A stretch of 64,000 bases of DNA from Bradyrhizobium sp. AZCC 2176 (GTDB lineage Bacteria; Pseudomonadota; Alphaproteobacteria; Rhizobiales; Xanthobacteraceae). Location of the stretch: contig NZ_JAZHRX010000001.1 of NCBI RefSeq assembly GCF_036924645.1, positions 3,100,001 to 3,164,000 on the forward strand, read 5' to 3'. Position 1 is the first letter of the stretch, and every line of letters starts with the position of its first letter. The position numbers and the translations under genes were made by a program. Below are positions 8,864-16,985 of this stretch, one piece after another. The notes under the pieces are model-generated. The model was not told the DNA's origin. It was given only the letters and a program-made list of their open reading frames with translations, and searched no databases.

Positions 8864-8940
8864 GCGCCCGTAGCTCAGCTGGATAGAGCACCAGACTACG
8901 AATCTGGGGGTCAGGAGTTCGAATCTCTTCGGGCGCGCCA
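8864..8940 (+). tRNA. tRNA-Arg (anticodon ACG)
   Basis: A 77-base cloverleaf. Acceptor arm GCGCCCG at 8864-8870 pairs with CGGGCGC at 8930-8936, then discriminator G and encoded CCA. The D-arm is TAGCTCAGCTGGATAGAGC. The anticodon arm CCAGA-CTACGAA-TCTGG has anticodon ACG at 8898-8900 (A34 presumably edited to inosine), and the T-loop is TTCGAAT. All arms pair. Confidence 0.97.
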
Positions 8941-9794
8941 TTTCGATACAAAACTGGGCACTCCAAAATCTTTTGTTTTGCGCTTGAGGCAGCGATCAGC
9001 GCGCGCAGCAATGCGCTTCTCGACCCCGTGATGCGAACCTCTTTCGTGTCCACTCGACGCGCTGGGCGCAGCTTGCGCGAAGTGAATGCGCAGACGGATC
9101 GGCGCCGCAGCCGCCGGACGAAGGCGGGCCGCGGCGTCGGATTTGCCGTTCGCAACCACGATCATCATCAGGAAAGACAGCGCAAGGCCGGCGTGATTGT
9201 CGCTCCGAACTGAAATATCGAAAACAACCCCATGCAAAGTAGCGGGTGATCGCCTGCATGGCTGCTTTGAGCGATCCCGCGAAAACATTTTGACACGTCG
9301 AGCAAATCAGCGGCACTGCTCCACCCTCGCGCAATTTGTAAAGCGCCCATGGCCCCGCCCAACAACGGGCTCACGGCCTCATCATGATCAGACTGCGAAC
9401 CCTGCGGCATGCCGGCGACAATCGCCGGGGAGAGGAGGACTCCCGTTCGCTCGCGACCCACCCTTTTGGCACATGACGTCGATCCCCCGGATTGATCGAG
9501 AGGGCCGCTATCGAAGGGCACCCGGACCACCTGCGAAATCGGAAAGAACGCCGCCCACGAGGCGTAGCGAAAAATCGCAGGGCATCCCGGATTATGCGGC
9601 CGGAGCGCGCAGCCGGCCGCGCGGCGTTCGCATCGGATTGGTCGCCAGAGCGGCCCACCAATATACATCGCGCAGCAACGGGCACGTGTTGTCGCATCCC
9701 AATATCGCTTTGGGGCCGCCCGAGCACACGCTCGAATGCGTTGTTGCTGAAGGCGCCTTCGAATGTGCAGCCGGGCGTCGCAGCCACCCGGCCC
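8941..9794. other. Gene-poor region downstream of tRNA-Arg
   Basis: About 850 bases with no convincing coding sequence. The open frames here on both strands are rich in Arg, Ser and Cys, overlap one another and lack ribosome binding sites, as expected for chance frames in GC-rich DNA. No integrase fragment or second copy of the tRNA 3' end was recognised. The position right after a tRNA is one where integrated elements decay, but the sequence alone does not show that. Confidence 0.5.
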
Positions 9795-10079
9795 TTAGCT
9801 CGCCGCGTCCTTGATGGCAGTCTCGAAGCTCTTTGCGTCGAAGGCCGGCATGCTTTGGATCCGCCCGAGGCCCTGGGCCGCGTACCAGACGGAGAATGCG
9901 AGCATCGCCTCCTGATTCGGGGCATCGACGATGTCGACGAAATCGTAGTAGCCCTGCGTATAATGGATCGACTCGATCTTGATGCCCAGCTTGTCGAGCT
10001 TTGCCTTGGCCTTGCCGGTCCGCTCAGATTGCTTGCTTGCCCACTCCGGGCTCAGGTTGCCAAGCAGTACGTATTTCAT
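9795..10079 (-). CDS. GYD domain protein
   Basis: 94 residues from the ATG at 10079 (MKYVLLGNLSPEW). A GGAGGT ribosome binding site lies 4 bases before that ATG, so the ATG four codons upstream, which overlaps the site, is unlikely to be used. The IHYTQGYYDFVDIVDAPN segment is the signature of the GYD family of small ferredoxin-like-fold proteins. The family has no established biochemical role. It stands alone between gene-poor DNA and a methyltransferase-like gene. Confidence 0.85.
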   Translation of the reverse strand: MKYVLLGNLSPEWASKQSERTGKAKAKLDKLGIKIESIHYTQGYYDFVDIVDAPNQEAMLAFSVWYAAQGLGRIQSMPAFDAKSFETAIKDAAS

Positions 10080-10215
10080 GGCCACCTCCATATTTGATCA
10101 TGCGCGAAGAACCATACAATTATACGCCCTCCGGCGGCCCGCGCCCATGCCGTTCCGCGTAGCGGGAACCGCGAGGTAGGGAACTCGCCGGCCCCGATAT
10201 CTTGGCCGGCAAGCC

Positions 10216-10686
10216 CTACACCCAGCGCCGTACCCGCGCGCGGTAGCGGCGATAGACGTCCCCGAACTTGCGCTCGAGATAGGCTTCCTCGCGGGTGATC
10301 ACGCCGTAGCGGATGACAAGCGCGAAGGGCACCAGCGTCATCAGCAGCCAGAGGCTATCAAAGGCAACAGCCAGGCCGATGAGCCCCAGCACCATGCCTA
10401 GATAGATGGGGTTGCGCGTGAAGCGGTAGGGGCCCGTCTCCACGATGGTCGTGGTCGGCAGATTGGTAGGCACGTTCGAGCCGGCCCGGGTCATGGTCAA
10501 GATCGCCCACGCGACCAGTGCCAGCGCAAGGGCAAAGACTATCGTGCCGAGCCGGCCTGCAGAAACCACGGACGGCAAGAACGGCCAGGGCATGAGCCAG
10601 TTGAGCGCGAGCCCGGCAAGCACCGCGAGCGCCCATGCGATCGGCGGCCGGACAACCACATTCGCGGTATCTGCCGTGTCAGCCAT
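10216..10686 (-). CDS. Isoprenylcysteine carboxyl methyltransferase (ICMT/PEMT)-family membrane protein
   Basis: 156 residues from MADTADTAN with four hydrophobic segments. The C-terminal block GPYRFTRNPIYLGMVL and REEAYLERKFGDVYRRYRARV is characteristic of the phospholipid methyltransferase/ICMT-like family, where it binds S-adenosylmethionine and donates the catalytic Glu/Arg. Bacterial members methylate lipids or small molecules or remain unassigned. The frame is open further upstream, but that part is Arg-rich and unlike the family. The substrate is not known. Confidence 0.82.
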   Translation of the reverse strand: MADTADTANVVVRPPIAWALAVLAGLALNWLMPWPFLPSVVSAGRLGTIVFALALALVAWAILTMTRAGSNVPTNLPTTTIVETGPYRFTRNPIYLGMVLGLIGLAVAFDSLWLLMTLVPFALVIRYGVITREEAYLERKFGDVYRRYRARVRRWV

Positions 10687-10947
10687 GGCGGGACCAGTGA
10701 ACCTGCGCTCCTTTTGATGTGGCCAGCCGAATCCCGTTTGCAAGCATCGCGCAAAATCGCAGGCAATCCCGGCGCGCCGTCCCTCGATCCCGGGATCAAG
10801 ACCGACCAGCAGCGAACGGAACGATTCGGCGTTTGCCAACTTGAATCGCGGCTGTGGTGTGGGCCGCACCTTCGCCACCTGCGGCGGTAGTCCAAAGATG
10901 AAGTCCGCGCTTGCGCATCAAGCCGGATCGATCAAGGGAGGAATACG

Positions 10948-11082
10948 ATGAGTTGGAATTGGGGCGAGCTGCTTGGGCTGAGCTTCGCTGTGTTGCTGTT
11001 CAGCGCTGCTATGATTGCCAACGTTAGTGAAAGCCCTATGCCCGAACTGCGTGGGGCTTGGGTGGCCAAGGTCTTGCGATAG
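10948..11082 (+). CDS. Small membrane protein of unknown function (44 residues)
   Basis: A short frame preceded by a strong ribosome binding site (AAGGGAGG, 6 bases before the ATG). The product starts MSWNWGELLGLSFAVLLFSA, giving one predicted membrane helix, and ends AWVAKVLR. The good initiation region and the helix argue for a real gene. I do not recognise the family. It points away from the methyltransferase-like gene. Confidence 0.5.
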   Translation: MSWNWGELLGLSFAVLLFSAAMIANVSESPMPELRGAWVAKVLR

Positions 11083-11267
11083 GCAGGCCTGGCCTCTCGG
11101 CTACGGTCTAAAGGGCCGCGCTTGCGCCGCGCTCGCAATCCAAACGTCTACTGCCGAAGCCTGATTCTGACCCGCTCGTGCAAACCAACGCCACGGCGAG
11201 GTCGTCTACGATGGCAGCCGGACCTGTAGGCTTCGGCTGCGCTACCTCGCGATTTTTCGCGATTTTC

Positions 11268-11300
11268 TCCTCCCACCGTTGCGGGGCGACGGTGGGAGGA
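11268..11300. repeat. Strong hairpin in the gap 11083-11397
   Basis: A perfect 12-base stem (TCCTCCCACCGT at 11268-11279 with its complement at 11289-11300) and a 9-base loop. No T-run follows on either strand, so it is not a standard intrinsic terminator. The rest of the 315-base gap shows no gene I can support. Confidence 0.5.
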
Positions 11301-11397
11301 TTTCCACCCGGCACGGTCGCCGGTGATGAATCCGAACTTATGGAGTAAGGGGCCGCCAACTGCCGAAGGCAGGGGCGCGCCCCTCAACCCATCGCTA

Positions 11398-11637
11398 TCA
11401 ATCGCAGATGCGCCTGCGGACCACGACGTCCTCGCCAAAGCGATTGGTCCGATGGGTGATGACGACCCGGCAGTTCTGGTAGCCGTAGCCGCGGTAATAC
11501 TCGTCGTGATGGCGATACCGGTCCGGGCCGACGTAGACGCCGTTCGGACCAACGCCAAACTCAACGGCGTTTGCCGCCGTCGTTGCTCCCGCTGTCAGCG
11601 TTACCAACGCGGCGAGTGCCAAGATACTTCGCCTCAT
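11398..11637 (-). CDS. Small exported protein of unknown function
   Basis: 79 residues from the ATG at 11637, which has an AGGAGGT binding site 4 bases upstream. Residues 1-25 (MRRSILALAALVTLTAGA, then TTAANA) form a clear Sec signal peptide. The mature part is Tyr/Arg-rich (GPDRYRHHDEYYRGYGYQN) and ends HRTNRFGEDVVVRRRICD, a motif I associate with small secreted proteins common in Bradyrhizobium. No enzymatic motif is visible; a periplasmic location is inferred. Confidence 0.75.
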   Translation of the reverse strand: MRRSILALAALVTLTAGATTAANAVEFGVGPNGVYVGPDRYRHHDEYYRGYGYQNCRVVITHRTNRFGEDVVVRRRICD

Positions 11638-11897
11638 AGGTACCTCCTCTCGGATAGTGACAGAGTGCAATATTAACGGTCCGTGCGCCGCCCCGTTCCG
11701 ACTCTTAGCGTGCATACGGCGTAGCCCGCCGTGCATCGCAGCAAATAGCTGCGGCGCTCACGGCCGAGCAGTGTCCCTCTGCATCGGCTGTGGCGCGCCA
11801 CTCGTGAATGTCGCGGACTCCTTGCGTCCGATCCAGGACGGTGTGTGGCCGAGGCGATGCGTCGTCGTCGCCTCGGCCAGCCGGGCTGACGCAGTCG

Positions 11898-12698
11898 TTA
11901 GCGCTCGCTCGCAAACAGCTTGGCGTAGCGCTGCAGGTAGAGCGGCCAACCCTGATCGCCGGCCACGCCGTCGCGGACGCCTTGCCAGCCATCCCCGTGG
12001 CGGTCGAGATTGCGGTGCTCGATCTCGACCCGCGTGCGTTGCGGGGTTTCGGCGATGAAGCGTACTTCCCACTCGCTGGTTTTCAGCGGGTCGTCCTCGA
12101 TCTGCCACCGCGGGCTGATGTCCCAGCTCAGCAATACCCGGCTGGGCGGCTCGTAGGCCAGCACCCGCGCCCAACGGCACACGCTGCCGTCAATCCCGCG
12201 GTCGTAGAGAAAGCCGCCGGCCTTCGGCTCGAACACGGTTTCGGCGATCCCGACCTTGAGCAGGTTGTGCTCGGCGGGTTTGAAGCTGCCGAAGTCCTCC
12301 GTGAAGACCTTGAATGCGCGCGCGATCGGAGCCTCGACCACGATCGACATGCGCACGGATGTGTCTGCTGCCTGGATACTCATCGGATCTCCCTCCTTCG
12401 GTTGCTCGACGACCGTCTTGTAGGCCGCAAGCGTCTTGGTCCAGAAGCGGTCGAGTTCGGCCCGAAGCGCTGCCAGTCCATCGGGGTCGACCTCGTAGAT
12501 GCGCTGCTTGCCGGCTCGTCTGTCGACGACCAGACCGGCGTCCTTGAGCACCTTCAGATGCTGCGAGACCGCCGGCCGGCTGACGGGCAGCGCGCGGGCG
12601 AGCTCGCCGACCGCGCTGGGGTGCCCGATCAGCCGCTCAAAGATCGCCCGCCGGGTCGGATCACCCAGCGCCGTCCAGCCGTTCGTTGTGTAAGCCAT
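11898..12698 (-). CDS. ArsR-family regulator fused to an SRPBCC (AHSA1-type) domain
   Basis: 266 residues in one frame. Residues 1-95 are an ArsR winged helix (LGDPTRRAIFERLI, VGELARALPVSRPAVSQHLKVLKDAGLV, RRAGKQRIYEVD). Residues from about 106 (MSIQAADTSVRMSIVVEAP) form an AHSA1/SRPBCC domain with the WDISPRW and RTRVEIEHRNLDRHGDGW segments. In many genomes these are two adjacent, overlapping genes. Here a strong internal site (AAGGAGGGAGATCCG) precedes ATG 12383 in frame, so a separate SRPBCC protein may also be made. The ArsR cysteine metal-binding motif is absent, so a non-metal signal is likely. The start ATG at 12698 abuts a palindromic operator, which suggests autoregulation. Confidence 0.87.
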   Translation of the reverse strand: MAYTTNGWTALGDPTRRAIFERLIGHPSAVGELARALPVSRPAVSQHLKVLKDAGLVVDRRAGKQRIYEVDPDGLAALRAELDRFWTKTLAAYKTVVEQPKEGDPMSIQAADTSVRMSIVVEAPIARAFKVFTEDFGSFKPAEHNLLKVGIAETVFEPKAGGFLYDRGIDGSVCRWARVLAYEPPSRVLLSWDISPRWQIEDDPLKTSEWEVRFIAETPQRTRVEIEHRNLDRHGDGWQGVRDGVAGDQGWPLYLQRYAKLFASER

Positions 12699-12699
12699 C

Positions 12700-12727
12700 A
12701 CTTACGCGTAAGTATAGACTTACGCGT
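12700..12727. promoter_or_regulatory. Probable ArsR-type operator
   Basis: A perfect 14-base palindrome ACTTACGCGTAAGT at 12700-12713 lies one base upstream of the regulator ATG. A direct repeat of its left part, ACTTACGCGT, lies at 12718-12727, 18 bases away. The AT-rich TATA at 12713-12717 between them could belong to a -10 element. The placement is that of an autoregulatory site for an ArsR-type dimer. This is inferred from sequence symmetry and position. Confidence 0.7.
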
Positions 12728-12853
12728 TTCGCGGAGTCAACCCGGTCCGGTAGGCTGTTTTGAAGGGTGCTTCTTCACAGCGCCGCGGCAAAGTCGATCG
12801 GCCATCGCTTTGCTTCGTATATCGCGACAAGCGCGAGGAGCACGCCAGCGGCT

Positions 12854-13783
12854 TCAGAAATGATGCACGCCCAGCGCCGAGAAGGCGCCTTCATGCGGCT
12901 CGTGGCCGTCCATCGTCGGCTGGCCGAGAAAGCCGAGTTGCAGCGGGATCGGGTGCAGGAGCGACGTCGGGATCGCACCCGCGGTGTCGAGCAGCGGGAC
13001 GTCATGCTGGGTGGCGCCGGAGAGATCCGTGGCGCCGGATGTCGGTCCGGAAAGGTCCGTCGCCAGCGGCGCAAGCAGGCCTGTGGCGGGTGCGTCATGC
13101 AGCAGGCCGCTCACCGCGCCGGTAAGACCATCGACGAGGTGACCAACTGTGTCTGTTGCTGTCGACGTCAGTTGCCCGACCGTGGCGCTCAGGCTCGCGA
13201 CCGTGCCCGACACCGTTGTGAGCGCGGTGTCGACGATGCCGGTGACGGTATCGACGAGACTGTGAACGGATGAGCTGAGGTCGAAAGAGGATGACGCGAT
13301 GCTGCCGGTTTGCAGGGTGGTGCTCCCGCTTGCCGATGGCGCGTGATCGGTAGATGCGCTGAAGCCCGACAGCGCAGGAGGCGATGTGAATGAAGCACTC
13401 GTGGCTAGCACTTCGCCTGCCGGCCTGTGGTCGAGGGTCGCGTCCGCATCCTGCGACGGAGTCGCTGCCGTTGTGTCGGCGTGGACCGTCGGCGAAAGGT
13501 CGGCGGTCGGTGTTCCGATCGTGCCGGCATGCTGGTCCTGATGGTTCGGCTCCGGATCGGCCGGCGTCAGCGCTGCCGGGGCGATCTCTGCCGGAAGCGC
13601 GTGCACGGCAGCCGATTCCGCCGCGCGTGCGTCCCCCTCGTGCTCCAGGCGGTGCAGCACGGTGTCGGCATCGTTGAGAAGGCCGAGCAACATGGTGGCG
13701 AAGGCCACCGACTCGGTTGCCGCTATATGACGGCTGCGTTCGGCTTCGTCGGAGCGGCGGGCGTTCTTTTCGGATTCGGCCAT
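12854..13783 (-). CDS. Low-complexity Ala/Ser/Thr-rich protein, candidate type I secretion cargo
   Basis: 309 residues from the ATG at 13783. A GAGGAGGA site gives proper spacing to this ATG rather than to the one two codons earlier. The N-terminus is charged (MAESEKNARRSDEAERSRH), followed by AFATMLLGLLNDADTVLHRLEHEG. Residues 50-170 are Pro/Ala/Thr-rich. From about 170, SLVDTVTGIVDTALTTVSG and GHLVDGLTGAVSGLLHD give a periodic Val/Leu/Gly pattern, and it ends GAFSALGVHHF. There is no signal peptide and no RTX nonapeptide. It is the last gene of the exporter operon, 14 bases after the HlyD-like gene. The cargo role is inferred from position and composition only. Confidence 0.65.
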   Translation of the reverse strand: MAESEKNARRSDEAERSRHIAATESVAFATMLLGLLNDADTVLHRLEHEGDARAAESAAVHALPAEIAPAALTPADPEPNHQDQHAGTIGTPTADLSPTVHADTTAATPSQDADATLDHRPAGEVLATSASFTSPPALSGFSASTDHAPSASGSTTLQTGSIASSSFDLSSSVHSLVDTVTGIVDTALTTVSGTVASLSATVGQLTSTATDTVGHLVDGLTGAVSGLLHDAPATGLLAPLATDLSGPTSGATDLSGATQHDVPLLDTAGAIPTSLLHPIPLQLGFLGQPTMDGHEPHEGAFSALGVHHF

Positions 13784-13796
13784 GGCCATCTCCTCC

Positions 13797-15125
13797 TCAG
13801 CGCTCGCGGAAGGCGCGGGTGATCTCGTCGCGCAGCGGACCGAGCAGATATTCGAACAGGGTGCGCGGACGCGTCGGCACGATCACCTCGGCCGGCATGC
13901 CGGCCTGCAGATCGATGCGCGACTTCTCGACGTCGTTCGGATCGAGCGCGACCTCGACGGCGTAATAGCCCTGTCCGGACTTGTCGTCGGTGAGGCGGTC
14001 GGCGGACACCGTGTGCACGGTGCCGTAGAGCCGGGGGCGCTCGATATAGTTGACGCCGATGAGCTGCACCTCGGCGCGGTGGCCGACGGCGACGTCGTTG
14101 ATGTCGGACAGTTTCAGCTTCGCAGCCGCGATCAGCGGATTGTCCGTCGGCACGATGTCCATCAGCCGGGCACCGGGCTGGATCACGCCGCCCTCGGTGA
14201 AGACGTCGAGGCCGACCACGGAGCCGGTCGCAGGTGCAGTAATGCGCGTGCGGGCCATCACGTCGGTGGCGGCGTCGATCTTGGGCGCGAGTTCCGCGAG
14301 CTTGTTTTCAGTGGCACGCAACTGGTCGGTGATCTCGCTCATGCGCGCACGTTCCACGCGGGCAATCTCGAGATCGTTCTGCGCGATCTGCTGCTGCATG
14401 CCGGCGATGCTGGCCTGCTGCGCCCCGATATCGGCCTGCAGTTTGGCGTCTTCCCGCTGCAAAGCGAGGATGCGGGTCTTCGGCGTATAGCCTTGCGCAA
14501 ACAGATGTTGCGCGCCGTTCATCTCGTCCGTCAGCAATTCGCGCTGCTTCTCGGTGCCGGCAAGCTGCGCCTGCGTGCCCGTGATCTGCGACTCAAGTTC
14601 CTTGATCTTGCCGCGCAGCACCGCCGTCTCGGCCGCGAATTGGTGCTTTCGCGCCGCCATCATCGCCGCCTCGTTGTCCATGGCCTGGCGTACGGCCGAT
14701 AGCTCGCTGCGCGCCCGGAGACCTTCGTCGAAGTCCGGTGCATCGCTTTTGTCGCGTTCCGCCATCAGCCGCGCGCGGGCGGCCAGCGCGGCGTCGCGGT
14801 CGGCGGTGAGAACGTCGAGCTTGGCGCGCGGGTCGCTGTCGTCGAGCCGGATCAGGAGCTGGCCTTTTTCGACGCGCGCGCCATCGCGCACCGCGAGCTG
14901 GCGCACGACGCCGCCATAAGGGTGCTGCACGCTCTGCCGGCGGCCTTCGACCTGGAGGTTGCCGCTGGCGATGGCCGCGCCGGAGATCGGCGCGAGCGTT
15001 CCCCACATCGTCATTGCGGCCGCGAACGCCGCGACCACGCCGCCGCCGATCAGCGCCGGCCGGGCGGGGCGGGCGTAGCGCGCGCGGTCGCGCATCGGGG
15101 TGAAGCCATCGTCGATCGCGGTCAT
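13797..15125 (-). CDS. HlyD-family periplasmic adaptor of a type I secretion system
   Basis: 442 residues. One N-terminal membrane helix (ALIGGGVVAAFAAAMTMWG) is followed by a lipoyl-like half (GNLQVEGRRQSVQHPYGGVV, RDGARVEKGQLLIRLDDSD). A long alpha-helical hairpin rich in Ala, Gln, Glu and Leu covers residues 120-280, then the second lipoyl half (ITAPATGSVVGLDVFTEGG) and a C-terminal beta domain (RTLFEYLLGPLRDEITRAF). Such adaptors bridge an inner-membrane ABC exporter to an outer-membrane TolC. The start overlaps the exporter gene by four bases (ATGA). No TolC gene is in the window. Confidence 0.92.
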   Translation of the reverse strand: MTAIDDGFTPMRDRARYARPARPALIGGGVVAAFAAAMTMWGTLAPISGAAIASGNLQVEGRRQSVQHPYGGVVRQLAVRDGARVEKGQLLIRLDDSDPRAKLDVLTADRDAALAARARLMAERDKSDAPDFDEGLRARSELSAVRQAMDNEAAMMAARKHQFAAETAVLRGKIKELESQITGTQAQLAGTEKQRELLTDEMNGAQHLFAQGYTPKTRILALQREDAKLQADIGAQQASIAGMQQQIAQNDLEIARVERARMSEITDQLRATENKLAELAPKIDAATDVMARTRITAPATGSVVGLDVFTEGGVIQPGARLMDIVPTDNPLIAAAKLKLSDINDVAVGHRAEVQLIGVNYIERPRLYGTVHTVSADRLTDDKSGQGYYAVEVALDPNDVEKSRIDLQAGMPAEVIVPTRPRTLFEYLLGPLRDEITRAFRER

Positions 15126-16855
15126 GATGCGCGCCCCGCGGCGGCCTGCTGCAGGGCGTGATAGACCTCGCCCGGCGGCCCGAGCATGTCGAGCACGCCG
15201 CCCCGCAGCACCATCATGACATCGACGATGTCGAGAATGGTGGTGCGATGGGTGATCACGATGACGGTGGCGCCCTCGCTCTTGGCCTGCAGCAGCGCGA
15301 TCTTGAGCGCCTCTTCGCCAGGCGCGTCGAGGTTGGCATTGGGCTCGTCGAGCACGAGCAGCGGCGGCCGGCCGAGCAGCGCGCGCGCCAGCGCCAGCCG
15401 CTGGCGCTGGCCGCCGGACAGGCCGACGCCGCCGGGACCCAGCCGCGTGTCGTATTGCTTCGGCAGGTCGAGCACCATCTCGTGAATGCCGGCGCGCTTG
15501 GCGGCGTCGATGATCTCCTCCGTCGAGGCGTCACCGAAGCGCGCGATGTTCTCGCGCACGGTGCCGGCGAACAGTCCGACGTCCTGCGGCAAATAGCCGA
15601 CATGGCGGCCGAATTCGAGCGGATCCCAATGGCTGTAATCGAGCCCGCCGAACCGCAACCGTCCGTCGGCCGGCGCGATGGCGCCGACCAGCAGCCGCGC
15701 CAGCGTGCTTTTGCCGGAGCCGCTCGGGCCGACGATGCCGAGCGCCTGGCCGCCGCCGAGCTCGAACGTCAGGTCCTTGATGACGGGCTCCTTGCGCGCC
15801 GGCAGCAGGCAGCGCAGCTCGCGCACCTCGATGGTGTTGCGCGCCCGCGGCACGATGGTGTGCGGCGGCGTCAGGTCGATGTCGCCGAGCAGCTCGCGCA
15901 CTTCCGCATAGGCCTCGCGCGCGCCGATGAACTGCTTCCAGGTGCCGACGGCCTGTTCCACCGGCACCAGCGCCCGCCCCATCACGATACTGGCGGCGAA
16001 AATGGTGGCCGGCGTTATGGCATGGTCGATGGCAAGCCAGGCGCCGGTGCCGAGCATCAGCGATTGCAGCAGCAGCCGGAAGAAACGGATCGAGGAGGTC
16101 ATCACCGCGTTCTTGTCGCTGGCCTCGGCCTGCTGCACCAGCATCGATGAGCGCTGGCTCTGCCAGTTGCGCTCCACCGCCGGCTGCATGCCCATCGCGC
16201 GGATGACGTCGGCGTGGCGCAGGATATTTTCGGTGAACACGTAGGACTGGTTGCCGGCGGCCTCCGCTTGCTTCATCGGGTCGCGGGTCATCACCTCGTT
16301 GAGGCCGGCGAGGCCAAGCAGCAGGATGGCGCCGATGGTCGCGACGATGCCGAGCAGCGGGTGGATGAAGAACAGCAGCAGGAGGTAGATCGGTATCCAT
16401 GGCAGGTCGAACGCGAAATAGAGGCCTGGACCGGTCACGAAGGTGCGAAACTGGTCGAGGTTGCGCAATTGCTGCGCGCCGCGCGAGGCGCCGCGCTGCG
16501 CCGAGCGCACCACCAGCGCCTCGAACACGCGCGCCGACAATTCCATGTCGAGGCGGATGCCGCAGCGAATCAGGATGCAGGAGCGCACCGCGTCGAGCGC
16601 CGCCATGGTGAGCAGCGCAATCGCGAGGATCAAAGTGAGAAGGACGAGCGTGGAAACGTTTTCGTTGAGCAGGACACGGTTGTAGACCTGCATCAGATAG
16701 AGCGGCGAACTCAGATAGAGCAAGTTGATGGCGCTGGAGAACAGCCCGGCCCAGAGGAAGTGCGGCCACAGCGCGATCAGCGCCTGGCGAACGTCATCGA
16801 TCCGGCGCCCGGAGGCGACAGAATCATCAAGAGCGGTCAGCGTGCCCGTAGGCAT
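15122..16855 (-). CDS. Type I secretion ABC exporter (PrtD/HasD-like permease-ATPase)
   Basis: 577 residues from ATG 16855 with an AAGGTG site upstream. The N-terminal half has about six membrane helices (LWAGLFSSAINLLYLSSPLYLMQVYNR region onward), without the C39 peptidase domain seen in bacteriocin exporters. The nucleotide-binding half has Walker A GPSGSGKST, signature LSGGQRQRLALARAL and Walker B LLVLDEPNANLD. It should energise one-step export of an unprocessed protein together with the HlyD adaptor, whose gene overlaps by four bases. Candidate cargo genes lie on both sides. Whether the system exports RTX-like or other proteins cannot be read from the exporter. Confidence 0.92.
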   Translation of the reverse strand: MPTGTLTALDDSVASGRRIDDVRQALIALWPHFLWAGLFSSAINLLYLSSPLYLMQVYNRVLLNENVSTLVLLTLILAIALLTMAALDAVRSCILIRCGIRLDMELSARVFEALVVRSAQRGASRGAQQLRNLDQFRTFVTGPGLYFAFDLPWIPIYLLLLFFIHPLLGIVATIGAILLLGLAGLNEVMTRDPMKQAEAAGNQSYVFTENILRHADVIRAMGMQPAVERNWQSQRSSMLVQQAEASDKNAVMTSSIRFFRLLLQSLMLGTGAWLAIDHAITPATIFAASIVMGRALVPVEQAVGTWKQFIGAREAYAEVRELLGDIDLTPPHTIVPRARNTIEVRELRCLLPARKEPVIKDLTFELGGGQALGIVGPSGSGKSTLARLLVGAIAPADGRLRFGGLDYSHWDPLEFGRHVGYLPQDVGLFAGTVRENIARFGDASTEEIIDAAKRAGIHEMVLDLPKQYDTRLGPGGVGLSGGQRQRLALARALLGRPPLLVLDEPNANLDAPGEEALKIALLQAKSEGATVIVITHRTTILDIVDVMMVLRGGVLDMLGPPGEVYHALQQAAAGRAS

Positions 16856-16985
16856 TCGGCGATCACCTTGGGGCGTGGTTGATAATGCGCTGCGCGATCT
16901 ATTCGTGCAGTGCAGGCGGCCATGACGTGACGTGGGATGCGCTCCCCACGTCACGCATTCTTGAAATGATTTGACTCAACTAAGG

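Noticed and set aside
8838..9155. Open frames over the tRNA on both strands (105 and 60 codons)
   Set aside because: They translate tRNA-Arg and its flank; the peptides (EEIRTPDPQIRS and PVAQLDRAPDYESGG types) are well-known false ORFs.
8941..9794. Integrated element at tRNA-Arg
   Set aside because: No integrase, transposase or duplicated tRNA end was found, so it is reported only as a possible scar.
9168..9925. Several 160-205-codon frames on both strands
   Set aside because: They overlap one another, lack binding sites and show no recognisable domain.
11268..11300. Intrinsic terminator
   Set aside because: The stem is strong, but neither strand has a T-run after it.
12854..13783. RTX toxin or adhesin
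   Set aside because: No GGxGxDxxx nonapeptides or other calcium-binding repeats are present.
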